Numbered from the stretch's first letter, positions 41,794 to 50,468 are shown. The stretch: DNA of 64,000 bases from Paenibacillus tyrphae (GCF_000722545.1 NZ_JNVM01000051.1:1-64000); one strand, 5' to 3'. Made by a program: numbers and translations. Notes: a model not told the origin generated them from the letters alone.

Positions 41794-41891
41794 GTCCCTG
41801 TCTCCTGTCCTATCGATTGGTTACCCGTACCATTATACTAGAAGTCGGGAGGCGAACCAAGCGTACTCCTAGGCGCAGAGCCGGTCAAACC

Positions 41892-41931
41892 AAAAGAGCC
41901 CCTGACCGGTTCCATAAACCGGCCGGGACTC
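41892..41931 (-). terminator. Terminator of the quorum-sensing operon
   Basis: On the minus strand GAGTCCCGGCCGGTTT pairs with AACCGGTCAGGGGCTC, then TTTTGG. It begins 15 bases past the pro-peptide stop and gives the receptor/peptide pair its own transcript end. Confidence 0.85.
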
Positions 41932-41945
41932 CTTGAGATCGGGTG

Positions 41946-42074
41946 TTAGCCTCCTACACCGTTATCGTGGAAGTAATGCATTTTTACCGGTTCGTTCGCC
42001 GGCGGTTGATACGATACGGACAGGCCGTTCAAGAAAATGAACCCCAAGGTCAGAAGCACCATCATTTTTTTCAT
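41946..42074 (-). CDS. 42-residue secreted signalling pro-peptide (AloP/Phr-like)
   Basis: A small gene whose ATG overlaps the receptor stop codon by one base (TGATG), with GGAGGGAGTG 8 bases upstream, so translation is coupled. The product begins MKKMMVLLTLGFIFLNGLS, a Sec signal sequence, continues through a polar linker (YQPPANEPVK) and ends MHYFHDNGVGG. This is the architecture of RRNPP pro-peptides: export, then release of a C-terminal 5-10-residue signal that is re-imported by Opp. It resembles the Alo system of Paenibacillus and AimP of phages in layout. The exact mature peptide is unknown. Confidence 0.85.
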   Translation of the reverse strand: MKKMMVLLTLGFIFLNGLSVSYQPPANEPVKMHYFHDNGVGG

Positions 42075-43297
42075 CAAGCGGACACTCCCTCCAAAATTTT
42101 CTCGTATTCCTTTTTTTGCTGTTCCGTCGCATGGTCAACATGCTTCCAGAACAAAGAAACGCATTTCTCGAACCCCGAATAATAACGCATTTTTTGGGCC
42201 AGACCCAATGCGTGAATTAATTCATTTAACGCTTGGTGCTTCCCTCCTCTTTTGAAGCTGTAAATGACCTTCTCATACCAAAAGTGGAACAACTGCGTGC
42301 CATTGATGTGATCGCAGATCGTCCCGACCGTCGGGATTCTCTTTTCGAATTTGGCAAGGATCGCGTCAACGGAAAAATGGTACCGGTTTGCGGCTTTCAT
42401 GACGACCGATAAACTGGGAAGGATTTGATTGGGGTATTCGTCCAGATAGGCGGATAATTCGGGCAGGACTTTGAGGTTTCCCGTATTCAATTCGAGAATG
42501 AGCCTGTTTCCTTTACCCCATATCCGGAATTTCTCAACCTCCTTTTTACCGACTTCGTCAAGACCTTGGAACCATGAAAGATCGGAATACTCCTGCACGC
42601 AGCGCTTGGCCTCTTCATATTGTTCCAGTTTGGTTAGAGCCACCCCTTTCATCAGACAGCCTTGACCGTAGTACACGACTAAATGTCGTTCCGTTTGCAG
42701 CGGTTTATACAGCTCATTATGTATCAGCTTTTCGTAGATCACAGTTGCCAGCTCTCTGAGTTCATCGGCGTACTGTCCGACTTTGTCCCATCTTTCGAAG
42801 GTGTAATAAACGTTGGCCATCTGCAAAAGAGCGTCCAGCCGGACATCCTCCGGCAGATGTTTGTAATGGGTTTCAAAACGAAATACGGCTTCTCTGTTTT
42901 CTTCCACCCCGGTTCCGATGAGCGATTGAAACAACCGGAACTGACTCATGACATACTGCGGGTCCTCTGTATTTCCTTTATCGACAATTTGGCGGTAAAG
43001 TGGAATAGCTTCTTTTTTCTTTCCTTGCTCAAACAGGCTTTCCGCTAAGGAAAATTGCTGCGAACAGGTTAGCTTATCGTTCAAGAAACATTGACCCAAG
43101 TACAATTCGTAAAGCCAACCGGGGCCGTGACCCAACGCGGATGCTATCTTGTCGAGCTGGTCTATGGTGACGGACCTGGGGTAATCCAGCTGCTCAATAC
43201 GGATTCCTGCAAGTTCGCTGAACTGCGAAGGAGTGTACCCGTGGAGTTGCAACTCATTCTCAACTACCGTTCTCATACTTTGAATGGTCGTTACCAT
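42074..43297 (-). CDS. RRNPP-type peptide receptor/regulator (AloR/AimR-like)
   Basis: A 407-residue intracellular receptor. The N-terminal 65 residues form a helix-turn-helix region (LHGYTPSQFSELAGIRIEQLD, TIDQLDKIASALG). The remainder is all-helical TPR-like repeats (FSLAESLFEQGKKKEAIPLYRQIVDKG, DALLQMANVYYTFERWDKVGQYADEL, GCLMKGVALTKLEQYEEAKRCVQEY). This is the PlcR/NprR/AimR layout, in which an imported peptide binds the TPR groove and changes DNA binding. The ATG at 43297 has GGAGGAG upstream. It is followed directly by the pro-peptide gene. An inverted repeat at 43356-43377 may be its operator. The oligopeptide receptor at 32176 could serve import. Confidence 0.88.
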   Translation of the reverse strand: MVTTIQSMRTVVENELQLHGYTPSQFSELAGIRIEQLDYPRSVTIDQLDKIASALGHGPGWLYELYLGQCFLNDKLTCSQQFSLAESLFEQGKKKEAIPLYRQIVDKGNTEDPQYVMSQFRLFQSLIGTGVEENREAVFRFETHYKHLPEDVRLDALLQMANVYYTFERWDKVGQYADELRELATVIYEKLIHNELYKPLQTERHLVVYYGQGCLMKGVALTKLEQYEEAKRCVQEYSDLSWFQGLDEVGKKEVEKFRIWGKGNRLILELNTGNLKVLPELSAYLDEYPNQILPSLSVVMKAANRYHFSVDAILAKFEKRIPTVGTICDHINGTQLFHFWYEKVIYSFKRGGKHQALNELIHALGLAQKMRYYSGFEKCVSLFWKHVDHATEQQKKEYEKILEGVSA

Positions 43298-43355
43298 ATA
43301 AAATTCTCCTCCCTGCCTATATCCATAATAGTACATCGGTCGAAGGGAAGTGTAA

Positions 43356-43377
43356 ATATCATACTTTTTATGTATAT
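43356..43377. promoter_or_regulatory. AT-rich inverted repeat upstream of the receptor gene
   Basis: ATATCATA (43356-43363) and TATGTATAT (43369-43377) are complementary except for one bulged base, around CTTTT. It is about 60 bases upstream of the receptor ATG and may be an autoregulatory operator. Confidence 0.4.
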
Positions 43378-43522
43378 TACTGGTCTGTAACCGCTATCAC
43401 ACAAAAATTGAAATGTAGCAAAAATTGCTCTTCGGGATGAGCACTTTTCGCATCGACACGGCTTCGTCCTTGTTTTATGATGAGGAAATAGACAATCGCG
43501 AACAAAGGAAAGAGGTCAGCTT

Positions 43523-44323
43523 ATGGAACACGTCATTGACATTCAGGATGTATCTTGGAAAAACGGCCAGAACTATTTGCTGCACAATGTCAGCTGGACC
43601 GTGCGTCCCAAAGAGCATTGGGCGCTGCTGGGCCTGAACGGATCGGGAAAAACGACGCTGCTGAACATGATTAACGGCTATCTCTGGCCGACGACAGGGT
43701 CGGTGTCCGTGCTCGGCCACCGGTTCGGAGAAGTCGATTTGCGCGAGCTGCGCCGTTCCATCGGCTGGGTCAGCTCCTCGCTGCAGGAGAAGCTGTACGC
43801 CTCCGACAAAGCCCAGTATGTGGTCATCAGCGGCAAATACGCGACTATCGGCTTATACGAGCGGCTATCCGATGAAGATCTGGACCGGGCGCAAGCGCTG
43901 ATGCGCACGCTGGGCTGCACGCATCTGTGGGACCGGGAATTCCGGACCTGCTCGCAGGGAGAGAAACAGAAGGTGCTGATCGCCCGGGCGCTGATGGCCG
44001 ACCCGCACCTACTGATTCTGGACGAGCCCTGCAACGGGCTGGATCTGTTCTCGCGCGAAAAGCTGCTGGACAGCATCCAAGAGCTGAGCTGCCAGGAACA
44101 GTCGCCGACGCTGATTTACGTCACCCACCATACGGAAGAAATCGTTCCCGCCTTCAGCCATACGCTGCTGCTGCGTAGAGGCGAGGTGGTCCGCAGCGGA
44201 GCCACCGAAAGCATATTGGAGGCGGACATTTTGACGGACTTTTTCGAAGCTCCGGTCGAGGTCGAAAAGCACCGTCAGCGCGTGTACGTGCGGGCGGCTC
44301 ACGTCGAGAACCCGCTGGCGTAG
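43523..44323 (+). CDS. ylmA: ABC transporter ATP-binding protein (YlmA-like)
   Basis: A 266-residue ATPase with Walker A GLNGSGKTT, an unusual signature CSQGEKQK instead of LSGGQ, Walker B LLILDEPCNGLD and switch His in YVTHHTEE. The sequence and signature resemble YlmA of B. subtilis, related to the ModF-type ATPases. No permease is adjacent, so its partner or role is unknown. GAAAGAGGTC precedes the ATG. It ends at a strong bidirectional terminator. Confidence 0.85.
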   Translation: MEHVIDIQDVSWKNGQNYLLHNVSWTVRPKEHWALLGLNGSGKTTLLNMINGYLWPTTGSVSVLGHRFGEVDLRELRRSIGWVSSSLQEKLYASDKAQYVVISGKYATIGLYERLSDEDLDRAQALMRTLGCTHLWDREFRTCSQGEKQKVLIARALMADPHLLILDEPCNGLDLFSREKLLDSIQELSCQEQSPTLIYVTHHTEEIVPAFSHTLLLRRGEVVRSGATESILEADILTDFFEAPVEVEKHRQRVYVRAAHVENPLA

Positions 44324-44341
44324 CGGCTTAGGAGGCCACCC

Positions 44342-44390
44342 AAAAAAGCTTAGCTGGTTTGCCTGCAAAGGGAAACGGCTAAGCTTTTTT
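44342..44390. terminator. Bidirectional terminator, repeated hairpin type
   Basis: AAAAAAGCTTAGC (44342-44354) is fully complementary to GCTAAGCTTTTTT (44378-44390). It shares both arms and the GGGAAACGGCTAAGCTT edge with the hairpin at 47958-47995. Confidence 0.92.
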
Positions 44391-44421
44391 GTACAGTTGA
44401 AGAACGCCCCTTGTAGCTCCG

Positions 44422-44889
44422 TTAGTTCGACGACAAAGGCTCCGCCGTTTCGGCGATTGGCGGTTCACAAATCATCATCTTTTGCTCGAACGGCGCCGTG
44501 AGCATCATCAAGGTATAGGAGTAGCCGAAGTCTCCACATCTTTCCGAAAAATCCACCAGCTCCTCGGTCGTTGCGGTAACGACCTTCAGCATGTAGTTGT
44601 ACTCCCCGCTAATCCGATACATGTCCGTCACCTCGGGAGACTGCCTGCAAAATTCGACGAAAGCGGCGCATTTCTTCGTCCGGAACATGACGAAGGCCGT
44701 CGTGTTCTTGCCCAGCTTCGGCATGGAGATCGCCGCGTGATATCCCGTAATCACGCCTTGCTCCTCCAGCTTCCTCACTCTCTCCTTCACGGCCGGCTGC
44801 GTCATGCCGATGATCCTCCCCAGCTCCGCCATCGGAATGCGGGAATTTTCATGCAGCAGGCTTAATATTTTGTAGTCCACTTGATCCAT
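44422..44889 (-). CDS. Lrp/AsnC-family transcriptional regulator
   Basis: A 155-residue regulator: N-terminal helix-turn-helix (DYKILSLLHENSRIPMAELGRIIGMTQPAVKERVRKLEEQG in conserved blocks) and a RAM effector domain (SGEYNYMLKVVTATTEEL). It usually senses amino acids. It is divergent from the MFS exporter gene, 199 bases away, so it probably controls that exporter. The ATG at 44889 has AAAGGGTGA upstream. Confidence 0.92.
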   Translation of the reverse strand: MDQVDYKILSLLHENSRIPMAELGRIIGMTQPAVKERVRKLEEQGVITGYHAAISMPKLGKNTTAFVMFRTKKCAAFVEFCRQSPEVTDMYRISGEYNYMLKVVTATTEELVDFSERCGDFGYSYTLMMLTAPFEQKMMICEPPIAETAEPLSSN

Positions 44890-45088
44890 CCAAATCACCC
44901 TTTCAAATGTATAAGTAAAAGCCGCGAATTAACTTCAATCCTTAAACTATCGAGGACCAAATACCTTGGTTCATATATGTAAATTATAAAATTGTTTTTG
45001 TAAAATGTCATTAGTACATCGCTTGTCGCATCCGCGCGGGAATCGGCAAACAACAAACCCAGTATTTTTCATGCAAGGAGTGAAGTGT

Positions 45089-46264
45089 GTGTCTCGCTAT
45101 ATTGGAATTTATTTGCTTGCCTTGGGGGAATTCATGGTGGGCACGGCAGAATCGATTGTCACCGGCATCATCGGCATGATCGCCAAGGATACACAGGTGC
45201 CCCTCTCCCTCGCCGGGCAATTGGTCACGGGCTTCTCTCTTGCGTTTGCCTTCGGCTCGCCGCTGTTGATCGCCTTCACCGCCCGTATGGAGCGAAAGAA
45301 GCTGCTCGCGGCAGCGCTTCTGCTCTTTATTGTCGGCAATCTGCTTGCTTTTTTCAGCACAGGCTTTGCGGTTCTAATGGCCTCCCGAATCCTGCTCGGG
45401 TTAAGCGGAGGCGTCTATACGGTGGTAGCGCTCGCCGCTGCGGCCAATCTGGCTCCGCCCGAGAAAAAGGGAAGCGCAATCGGAACGATTCTTATGGGCT
45501 TTAGCGTCTCGCTCGTTCTGGGGGTACCCGCAGGCACTATGGCCGGGGACTTGTGGGGATGGCGTTCGGTATTTCTGATCATTGCCGCGCTTAGCATCAT
45601 CGCCGCGTGGGCGATTATGGCGTACCTTCCCAAGCTGCCGAAGCAAGAAGCCGTCCCGCTTCGGACCCAGTTGGCCGCCCTCAAGAACAGCCGGGTCGTC
45701 ACGGCTTTGCTGATTTCGTTCCTGTTCGTAACGGGATATTCAACCGTTTATACGTACGTTACGCCTCTCCTGCAATCCGCAGCGGGGATGTCCACGGCGC
45801 TTGTCAGCACGACGCTGTTGCTGGCAGGGCTCGCCAGTGCCGCAGGATCGCGCATAGGGGGATTTGCTACCGATAAATGGGGGATTCGACCCACGCTGTA
45901 CGCGAGCCTGCTGCTGCATGCCGCGATTCTGATCGCTTTTCCCTTCGCGGTCCAGCTTGTTGTCGGTGCGATGCTGGCGACCATGGTGTGGATCGGCGCC
46001 GTGCAGACGACGGTGCCTGCCCAGCAGTATTACTTGATCACCTTGTCCCCACACTCGTCCGAAATCGCCCTAAGCGTCAATACTTCCGTCTTTCAGCTCG
46101 GGCTGGCTGTCGGAGCAGGCGTAGGTGGGCTAATCGTGGACCGCTATACGGCCGCCCCTCTCGGCTGGGTCGGCGGAGCGACCGTGCTGCTTGGCCTTTT
46201 CTTCGCATGGCTGTCGTTTTCGCTGGGCAGAACTGCCTCGTCGAAGGCCGTGCTGTCAAAGTAA
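45089..46264 (+). CDS. MFS exporter (AraJ-like)
   Basis: A 391-residue twelve-helix major-facilitator exporter. It has the LALGEFMVGTAESIVTG start, ARMERKKLL loop after helix 2 and RILLGLSGGVYTV in helix 4, as in AraJ/YdhP-type drug or sugar exporters. The start is a GTG at 45089 with AAGGAGTGA 5-8 bases upstream; the in-frame ATG at 45071 lies upstream of that ribosome site. Control by the divergent Lrp regulator suggests an amino-acid or metabolite substrate, which is inference. Confidence 0.88.
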   Translation: MSRYIGIYLLALGEFMVGTAESIVTGIIGMIAKDTQVPLSLAGQLVTGFSLAFAFGSPLLIAFTARMERKKLLAAALLLFIVGNLLAFFSTGFAVLMASRILLGLSGGVYTVVALAAAANLAPPEKKGSAIGTILMGFSVSLVLGVPAGTMAGDLWGWRSVFLIIAALSIIAAWAIMAYLPKLPKQEAVPLRTQLAALKNSRVVTALLISFLFVTGYSTVYTYVTPLLQSAAGMSTALVSTTLLLAGLASAAGSRIGGFATDKWGIRPTLYASLLLHAAILIAFPFAVQLVVGAMLATMVWIGAVQTTVPAQQYYLITLSPHSSEIALSVNTSVFQLGLAVGAGVGGLIVDRYTAAPLGWVGGATVLLGLFFAWLSFSLGRTASSKAVLSK

Positions 46265-46283
46265 AGCAAACGAACCGTTTAGT

Positions 46284-46316
46284 GGCAGTTCTCCACTCAT
46301 GGAGGACTGCCTTTTC
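46284..46316 (+). terminator. Terminator of the MFS gene
   Basis: GGCAGTTCTCCA (46284-46295) pairs with TGGAGGACTGCC (46300-46311) with one mismatch, followed by TTTTCTTT. Confidence 0.85.
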
Positions 46317-46338
46317 TTTGTTTTGACCGCTAACAACG

Positions 46339-46380
46339 ATAAAAGTCTGCCAATCTTCTACGCAGATTGCAGACTTTTAT
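46339..46380. terminator. Long hairpin between MFS and ansA genes
   Basis: ATAAAAGTCTG (46339-46349) pairs with CAGACTTTTAT (46370-46380), and an inner CAATCT/AGATTG stem closes the loop. A and T tracts at both ends make it usable on either strand; it is 22 bases past the ansA stop. Confidence 0.75.
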
Positions 46381-46401
46381 GTTATCGCAGCTCGATTTGG
46401 G

Positions 46402-47388
46402 TTAAAGCGTCGTATCGCCGGCAATCGGCGTTTCCATGATTTTCTTAACCTCGGTGATATCAGCTGATTTCCCCAGCGCCCACATGAATTTAGGAACAAT
46501 CGCTTCCGTGTTCATATCTCTGGAATTAATAATCAGATCTAGATTCACCTTCCGCCCGACTTCGTACAGACCCAGGTCTCCCCCCTCTTCCAGACATTGC
46601 GTCGTGAGAGCTACCGCGATCCCCGCCTTGATCAGCTCGTTGATTTTCGGAATCAGATTTCTTTCCTGGAACGGCAATCCTCCGCTCCCGAACGTTTCGA
46701 TCACGACGCCTTTGTACAGTCCCTTCAGGCAATCGAAGAGCTCCGGTTTCGTCCCCGGAAGCAGCTTTAACAAAAAGACGTCGGGGCAAAGCGAACAATC
46801 CAGGCGCGGCTCCTTGTTCCGCACCGTCCGGATCGGATGATGATACGTAATGTTTTCCTCGATATAAGCGATATAAGGATGATTAATGCTTTCAAACGCG
46901 TCGTAGCTTTTCGTTCGCAGCTTCACCGCTCTTGTCCCGATGATAACGCGGCCGTCAAACACAACATAGACCCCGCCCACGGGCTCGCAGGCAAAACGGA
47001 TCGCATCGATAATATTTTTTTTCGCATCGGTTCTTTTGTACATAATTGGCACTTGGGAACCGGTGATGACGACTGGCTTCGCCAAATTCTGCAGCATGTA
47101 CGAAAGCGCGGCGGAAGTATAAGCCATCGTATCCGTCCCGTGGGTAATGACAAAACCGTCGTACTGATCGTAATGCTCGTAGACGGCCTTGGCGATCGTG
47201 ACCCAATACTCGGGCTGCATGTTCGTGCTGTCGATCGTCATGATAATTTTGGTTTCCACCTGATAGGACCGGTTCTGTTCCGGCAAATAATGCAGGAGCT
47301 CATCCGCACTCATTTTGGGAGCCAGCCCGTTTTCGCCCGGGACGGAAGCAATGGTTCCGCCGGTCGATAGCAGCAGTATTTTTTTCAT
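46402..47388 (-). CDS. ansA: L-asparaginase (type I, AnsA-like)
   Basis: Hydrolyses asparagine to aspartate and ammonia in the cytoplasm. The 328-residue product has the two catalytic threonine blocks, LSTGGTIAS (Thr12) and THGTDTMAYT, and conserved TMDSTNMQP-like TIDSTNMQPEYW. There is no signal peptide, as in type I enzymes. AAAGGGTG precedes the ATG. It is divergent from an XRE repressor, the same arrangement as ansR/ansAB of B. subtilis; ansB (aspartase) is not next to it here. Confidence 0.93.
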   Translation of the reverse strand: MKKILLLSTGGTIASVPGENGLAPKMSADELLHYLPEQNRSYQVETKIIMTIDSTNMQPEYWVTIAKAVYEHYDQYDGFVITHGTDTMAYTSAALSYMLQNLAKPVVITGSQVPIMYKRTDAKKNIIDAIRFACEPVGGVYVVFDGRVIIGTRAVKLRTKSYDAFESINHPYIAYIEENITYHHPIRTVRNKEPRLDCSLCPDVFLLKLLPGTKPELFDCLKGLYKGVVIETFGSGGLPFQERNLIPKINELIKAGIAVALTTQCLEEGGDLGLYEVGRKVNLDLIINSRDMNTEAIVPKFMWALGKSADITEVKKIMETPIAGDTTL

Positions 47389-47455
47389 ATCTATCCAAGC
47401 ACCCTTTCATCTGATCGGACTATACTGACCTAAGTATAATCCATCCGAAAAAGTA

Positions 47456-47529
47456 CGCGTAACGCGACCATATTCTTCATTATAATGAATCGATTTGCGA
47501 AAAACAAGAATATTCTTATGCGTTACGCG
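47456..47529. promoter_or_regulatory. Operator-like repeats between ansA and ansR
   Basis: CGCGTAACGCG (47456-47466) is a palindrome. Its inverted partner GCGTTACGCG lies at 47520-47529, and the perfect palindrome AAGAATATTCTT is at 47506-47517. ATATTCTT recurs near 47471-47478. These paired sites in the divergent promoter region are candidates for AnsR binding. Confidence 0.5.
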
Positions 47530-47572
47530 AACAGAACATGTTATAATGAATGGGTATGAGGAGGTATTTTCC

Positions 47573-47944
47573 ATGTTGACACGATTATCCCGACTAAGAA
47601 AAAGCAAAAAATGGTCGTTACAATATACAGCCGATCGGCTCGGCATCGCAAAAAGCACCTACGCAGGCTACGAATCGGGGTATCGGGAACCGCCGCTGGA
47701 AACGTTAAAGAAGCTGGCCGACCTGCTGGAAACGTCTGTGGACTACTTGCTCGGCCGGATCGACAATCCGGCGTTTTATCCGAAAGCGTGGAAGGTCGAG
47801 CTGCACGATAAACTGAAATTGACCGAGGCGCGCACGCGGTTCGATGTGGAGCTCATTTTGGACGGAGCACCGCTCAATGAGGAAGAAATCAAGCAGTGCA
47901 TTGCGTTTATCCGCACGAAGCGCAAGCTGGACACGAACGGTTAA
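47573..47944 (+). CDS. ansR: XRE-family repressor (AnsR-like)
   Basis: A 123-residue regulator: helix-turn-helix (RLSRLRKSKKWSLQYTADRLGIAKSTYAGYESGYREPPL in blocks) and a short C-terminal region. Size, fold and divergent position to asparaginase match AnsR, which represses ansAB until aspartate or asparagine is present. The ATG at 47573 has GAGGAGG upstream, and TATAAT is near 47541. The assignment to AnsR rests mainly on context. Confidence 0.8.
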   Translation: MLTRLSRLRKSKKWSLQYTADRLGIAKSTYAGYESGYREPPLETLKKLADLLETSVDYLLGRIDNPAFYPKAWKVELHDKLKLTEARTRFDVELILDGAPLNEEEIKQCIAFIRTKRKLDTNG

Positions 47945-47952
47945 CGCGAACT

Positions 47953-47995
47953 ACAAAAAGCTTAGCCGCTCCCTCTAGGGAATACGGCTAAGCTT
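47953..47995 (-). terminator. Terminator after the MATE gene, repeated hairpin type
   Basis: AAGCTTAGCCG (47958-47968) pairs with CGGCTAAGCTT (47985-47995). On the minus strand TTTTTG follows. The arms match those of the hairpin at 44342-44390. Confidence 0.85.
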
Positions 47996-48020
47996 GATGA
48001 GTTTAAGCCCCGCAGCTCCA

Positions 48021-49382
48021 TTACATCTTTGCCGATCCGCTAACCAACGCGAACCGGATGTGCTGCCATTTTCGGGAACGCCAGCGCAGCAGCATGCTCG
48101 CGCCGCGCAGAAATTCGTCGACAATAAAAGCAAGCCATATTCCCGGGATACCCAGATGACATACGATTCCAAAAAGATAAGCCAACGGAATGCTAAGCCC
48201 CCACATGGAAATAAGGCCCACGACTACCGGAAATCTAACATCGCCGGCGGCATTCAGCGCTCCGATGACAATCACATTGCATGCGCGCCCCGCTTCAAGC
48301 AGCAGCGACAGCAGCATCAGGGTTTGCCCGAGATGGATCACTTCCGGATCGCTCGTAAACAGGCCGAGCAGCGGGCGGGAACACATGACGAGCAAGCAGC
48401 CTATACCAAAATTAATCGCCCAGCCGATACGCAAGTTCCGATAGCACATACGATAAGCAGTATCGTGTTGACCTGCTCCAATCAACCGGCCGATCATCAT
48501 CGAAGTCGCCTGCCCAATCGAGACCGAAACTAAAAACACGAATGTGGTAATGTTCTGGGTATATATTTTGGTCGTCAGCGCAGAAGTACCCAGCATCGTA
48601 ACAAAATACGTAATAAAAACTTGCGAAGCGTTATAAGAAATGTTTTCCCCCGCCGATGGAATGCCAATTCTGGTCATTTCCTTGACTTCGTTGACCGGCA
48701 GCCGAAACATGTCTTTCCAGGAAAGGGAATACGGCAAATAGCGGATCAACAGAAATAGCGCAAGGCCTACCCCGAATACCCGGCTGGCGTTGGTCGCCAA
48801 AGCAACCCCCTCCACACCCAAAACCGGAATACCGAAAGGGCCGTATAAGAACAAAAAGTTCCCGGCAATATTGATCATAATGACAGAAAAAGACAGCAGA
48901 AGCATCGGCTTCAGAAAACCGTGCATCCGCAAAACCGCGTCTGCCGTACTAATGATCGCTACAGTGAAAGAAAGCATCCCCACCGTTGACAAAAATGTAT
49001 ATCCGTCCTCCATCAGCTCCGGCGGCAGCTTCATCAAGCCCAATAACGGCTTGGCCAGAATAAACAAAGCCAGACTGACGACGAACCCTAGCACAAGGTT
49101 CATCCCCATCGCAATCGAAGCCATTCTGGCGGCTTCCCGTTCTTTTCCCGCGCCAAGCAATTGCGAAATCAGCACGCTGAGCCCTACGGTAACAAATCCG
49201 AACATCAATTGGGCCACGGTTAATACTTGAGCGGCCACGCCCACGGCGGCTACCGCACGATCCGAATAGTTGCTGAGCATCAGCGTGTCTATATTCAATA
49301 TAATGGTTTGAAGCAGTTGTTCCACGAAAATGGGACCCATTAACCGAAATAAGGTGAACTGTTTATCTTGCTGTTTTTCCAT
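48021..49382 (-). CDS. MATE-family efflux transporter
   Basis: A 453-residue multidrug/toxin extrusion protein with twelve hydrophobic segments in two similar halves (first half from GPIFVEQLLQTIILNIDTLML, second from GIPSAGENISYNASQVFITY). It exports drugs or metabolites using a sodium or proton gradient. It begins 12 bases after the LacI stop, on the same strand, so it may be the last gene of the LacI-controlled operon. GAAGGCGGATGGT precedes the ATG. Confidence 0.92.
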   Translation of the reverse strand: MEKQQDKQFTLFRLMGPIFVEQLLQTIILNIDTLMLSNYSDRAVAAVGVAAQVLTVAQLMFGFVTVGLSVLISQLLGAGKEREAARMASIAMGMNLVLGFVVSLALFILAKPLLGLMKLPPELMEDGYTFLSTVGMLSFTVAIISTADAVLRMHGFLKPMLLLSFSVIMINIAGNFLFLYGPFGIPVLGVEGVALATNASRVFGVGLALFLLIRYLPYSLSWKDMFRLPVNEVKEMTRIGIPSAGENISYNASQVFITYFVTMLGTSALTTKIYTQNITTFVFLVSVSIGQATSMMIGRLIGAGQHDTAYRMCYRNLRIGWAINFGIGCLLVMCSRPLLGLFTSDPEVIHLGQTLMLLSLLLEAGRACNVIVIGALNAAGDVRFPVVVGLISMWGLSIPLAYLFGIVCHLGIPGIWLAFIVDEFLRGASMLLRWRSRKWQHIRFALVSGSAKM

Positions 49383-49394
49383 ACCATCCGCCTT

Positions 49395-50438
49395 CTAGCT
49401 CTTCAAGAAGCCACCTCGTTCATGAATGTCGCGGCAGCTGGCTTTCTCCACCAGTTCGTGCTCCAGCACGATCGTTCTTGCCGGGTGCGAACGCTGCGCA
49501 TGATCGTTTTGCTCGATAAGCTCCATGAGCAGTTCGACGGTCGCTTGTCCTATTTTGTCCATCGGCTGTTGGATGGTCGTGAGCCTCGGCCGGATCACGT
49601 CGGACATTTGGTTGCCGTCGAAGCCTATCACGGATATATCATCCGGCACGCGCAATTGATGATCCGCCATACAGTTGATGGCGCCAACCGCCATATCGTC
49701 GCTCGCCGCAAATACGGATGTAAACGAACCGCCGGCTTCGGCCAGAAGCTCGTTCATTAACCGGTAGCCGCTGGCCAGCTTGTAGTCACCGAATCGGATA
49801 ATCGATTCGTCTACTGTTATGCCGTAGTCCTTGCACGCGGCGAGATACCCTTCGTAACGTTTTCTTCCCGCACATAAGTCCCGCATGTCCCCCGCAATCA
49901 TCGCGATACGCCGATGACCCTTGCGGATGAGATACGCTGTGGCGTCGTAAGCGGCCTTGAAATCGTCTATCATCACCGTCGGCAGATTCAGGCCCAATTC
50001 GGCATGGACCACCAGCGGGATTTGATTTTTTTCCAAAAAAAGCCGGATATGATCGTTCAGCTTTTCATGCATGAGCACAATGCCGTCCACACGCATCTCC
50101 TGAAACACATTCAAATATTTGACCACCTTATCCGTGTCTTCGACAATGTTGGAAACGAGCAGGTTATAGCCTCTTCGCCCCAAGGTCTCCTCAATGTTGC
50201 TCAGAATCGTCGCCTGGAAGTTGGACGTAATATCGGGAATGATGACTCCGATCAGATTGGTTTTATTCCGTTTCAGACTTTTTGCAATCAAACTGGGCGA
50301 ATAATTAAGCTGCTCGATCGCTTGACGCACTTTCTTTTCCAGCTTTTCGCTCACATGCTCGCCCTTGTTCAAAACTCTGGACACGCTCGTGACCGAAACG
50401 CCAGCCACACGTGCCACGTCCTTGATTTTCACACCCAT
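49395..50438 (-). CDS. LacI-family transcriptional regulator
   Basis: A 347-residue repressor: N-terminal helix-turn-helix (IKDVARVAGVSVTSVSRVLNKG), hinge helix (PSLIAKSLKR) and a periplasmic-binding-like effector domain (NLIGVIIPDITSNFQATIL, AASDDMAVGAINCMAD). It is within the leftward operon of transporter and hydrolase genes. Perfect LacI-type palindromes with a central CG at 56706-56729 and 56767-56780, just upstream of the first gene, are its likely operators. The effector is probably the imported compound. Confidence 0.93.
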   Translation of the reverse strand: MGVKIKDVARVAGVSVTSVSRVLNKGEHVSEKLEKKVRQAIEQLNYSPSLIAKSLKRNKTNLIGVIIPDITSNFQATILSNIEETLGRRGYNLLVSNIVEDTDKVVKYLNVFQEMRVDGIVLMHEKLNDHIRLFLEKNQIPLVVHAELGLNLPTVMIDDFKAAYDATAYLIRKGHRRIAMIAGDMRDLCAGRKRYEGYLAACKDYGITVDESIIRFGDYKLASGYRLMNELLAEAGGSFTSVFAASDDMAVGAINCMADHQLRVPDDISVIGFDGNQMSDVIRPRLTTIQQPMDKIGQATVELLMELIEQNDHAQRSHPARTIVLEHELVEKASCRDIHERGGFLKS

Positions 50439-50468
50439 ACGTTGCTGTCCTCATTTCAAAACAGTAAT

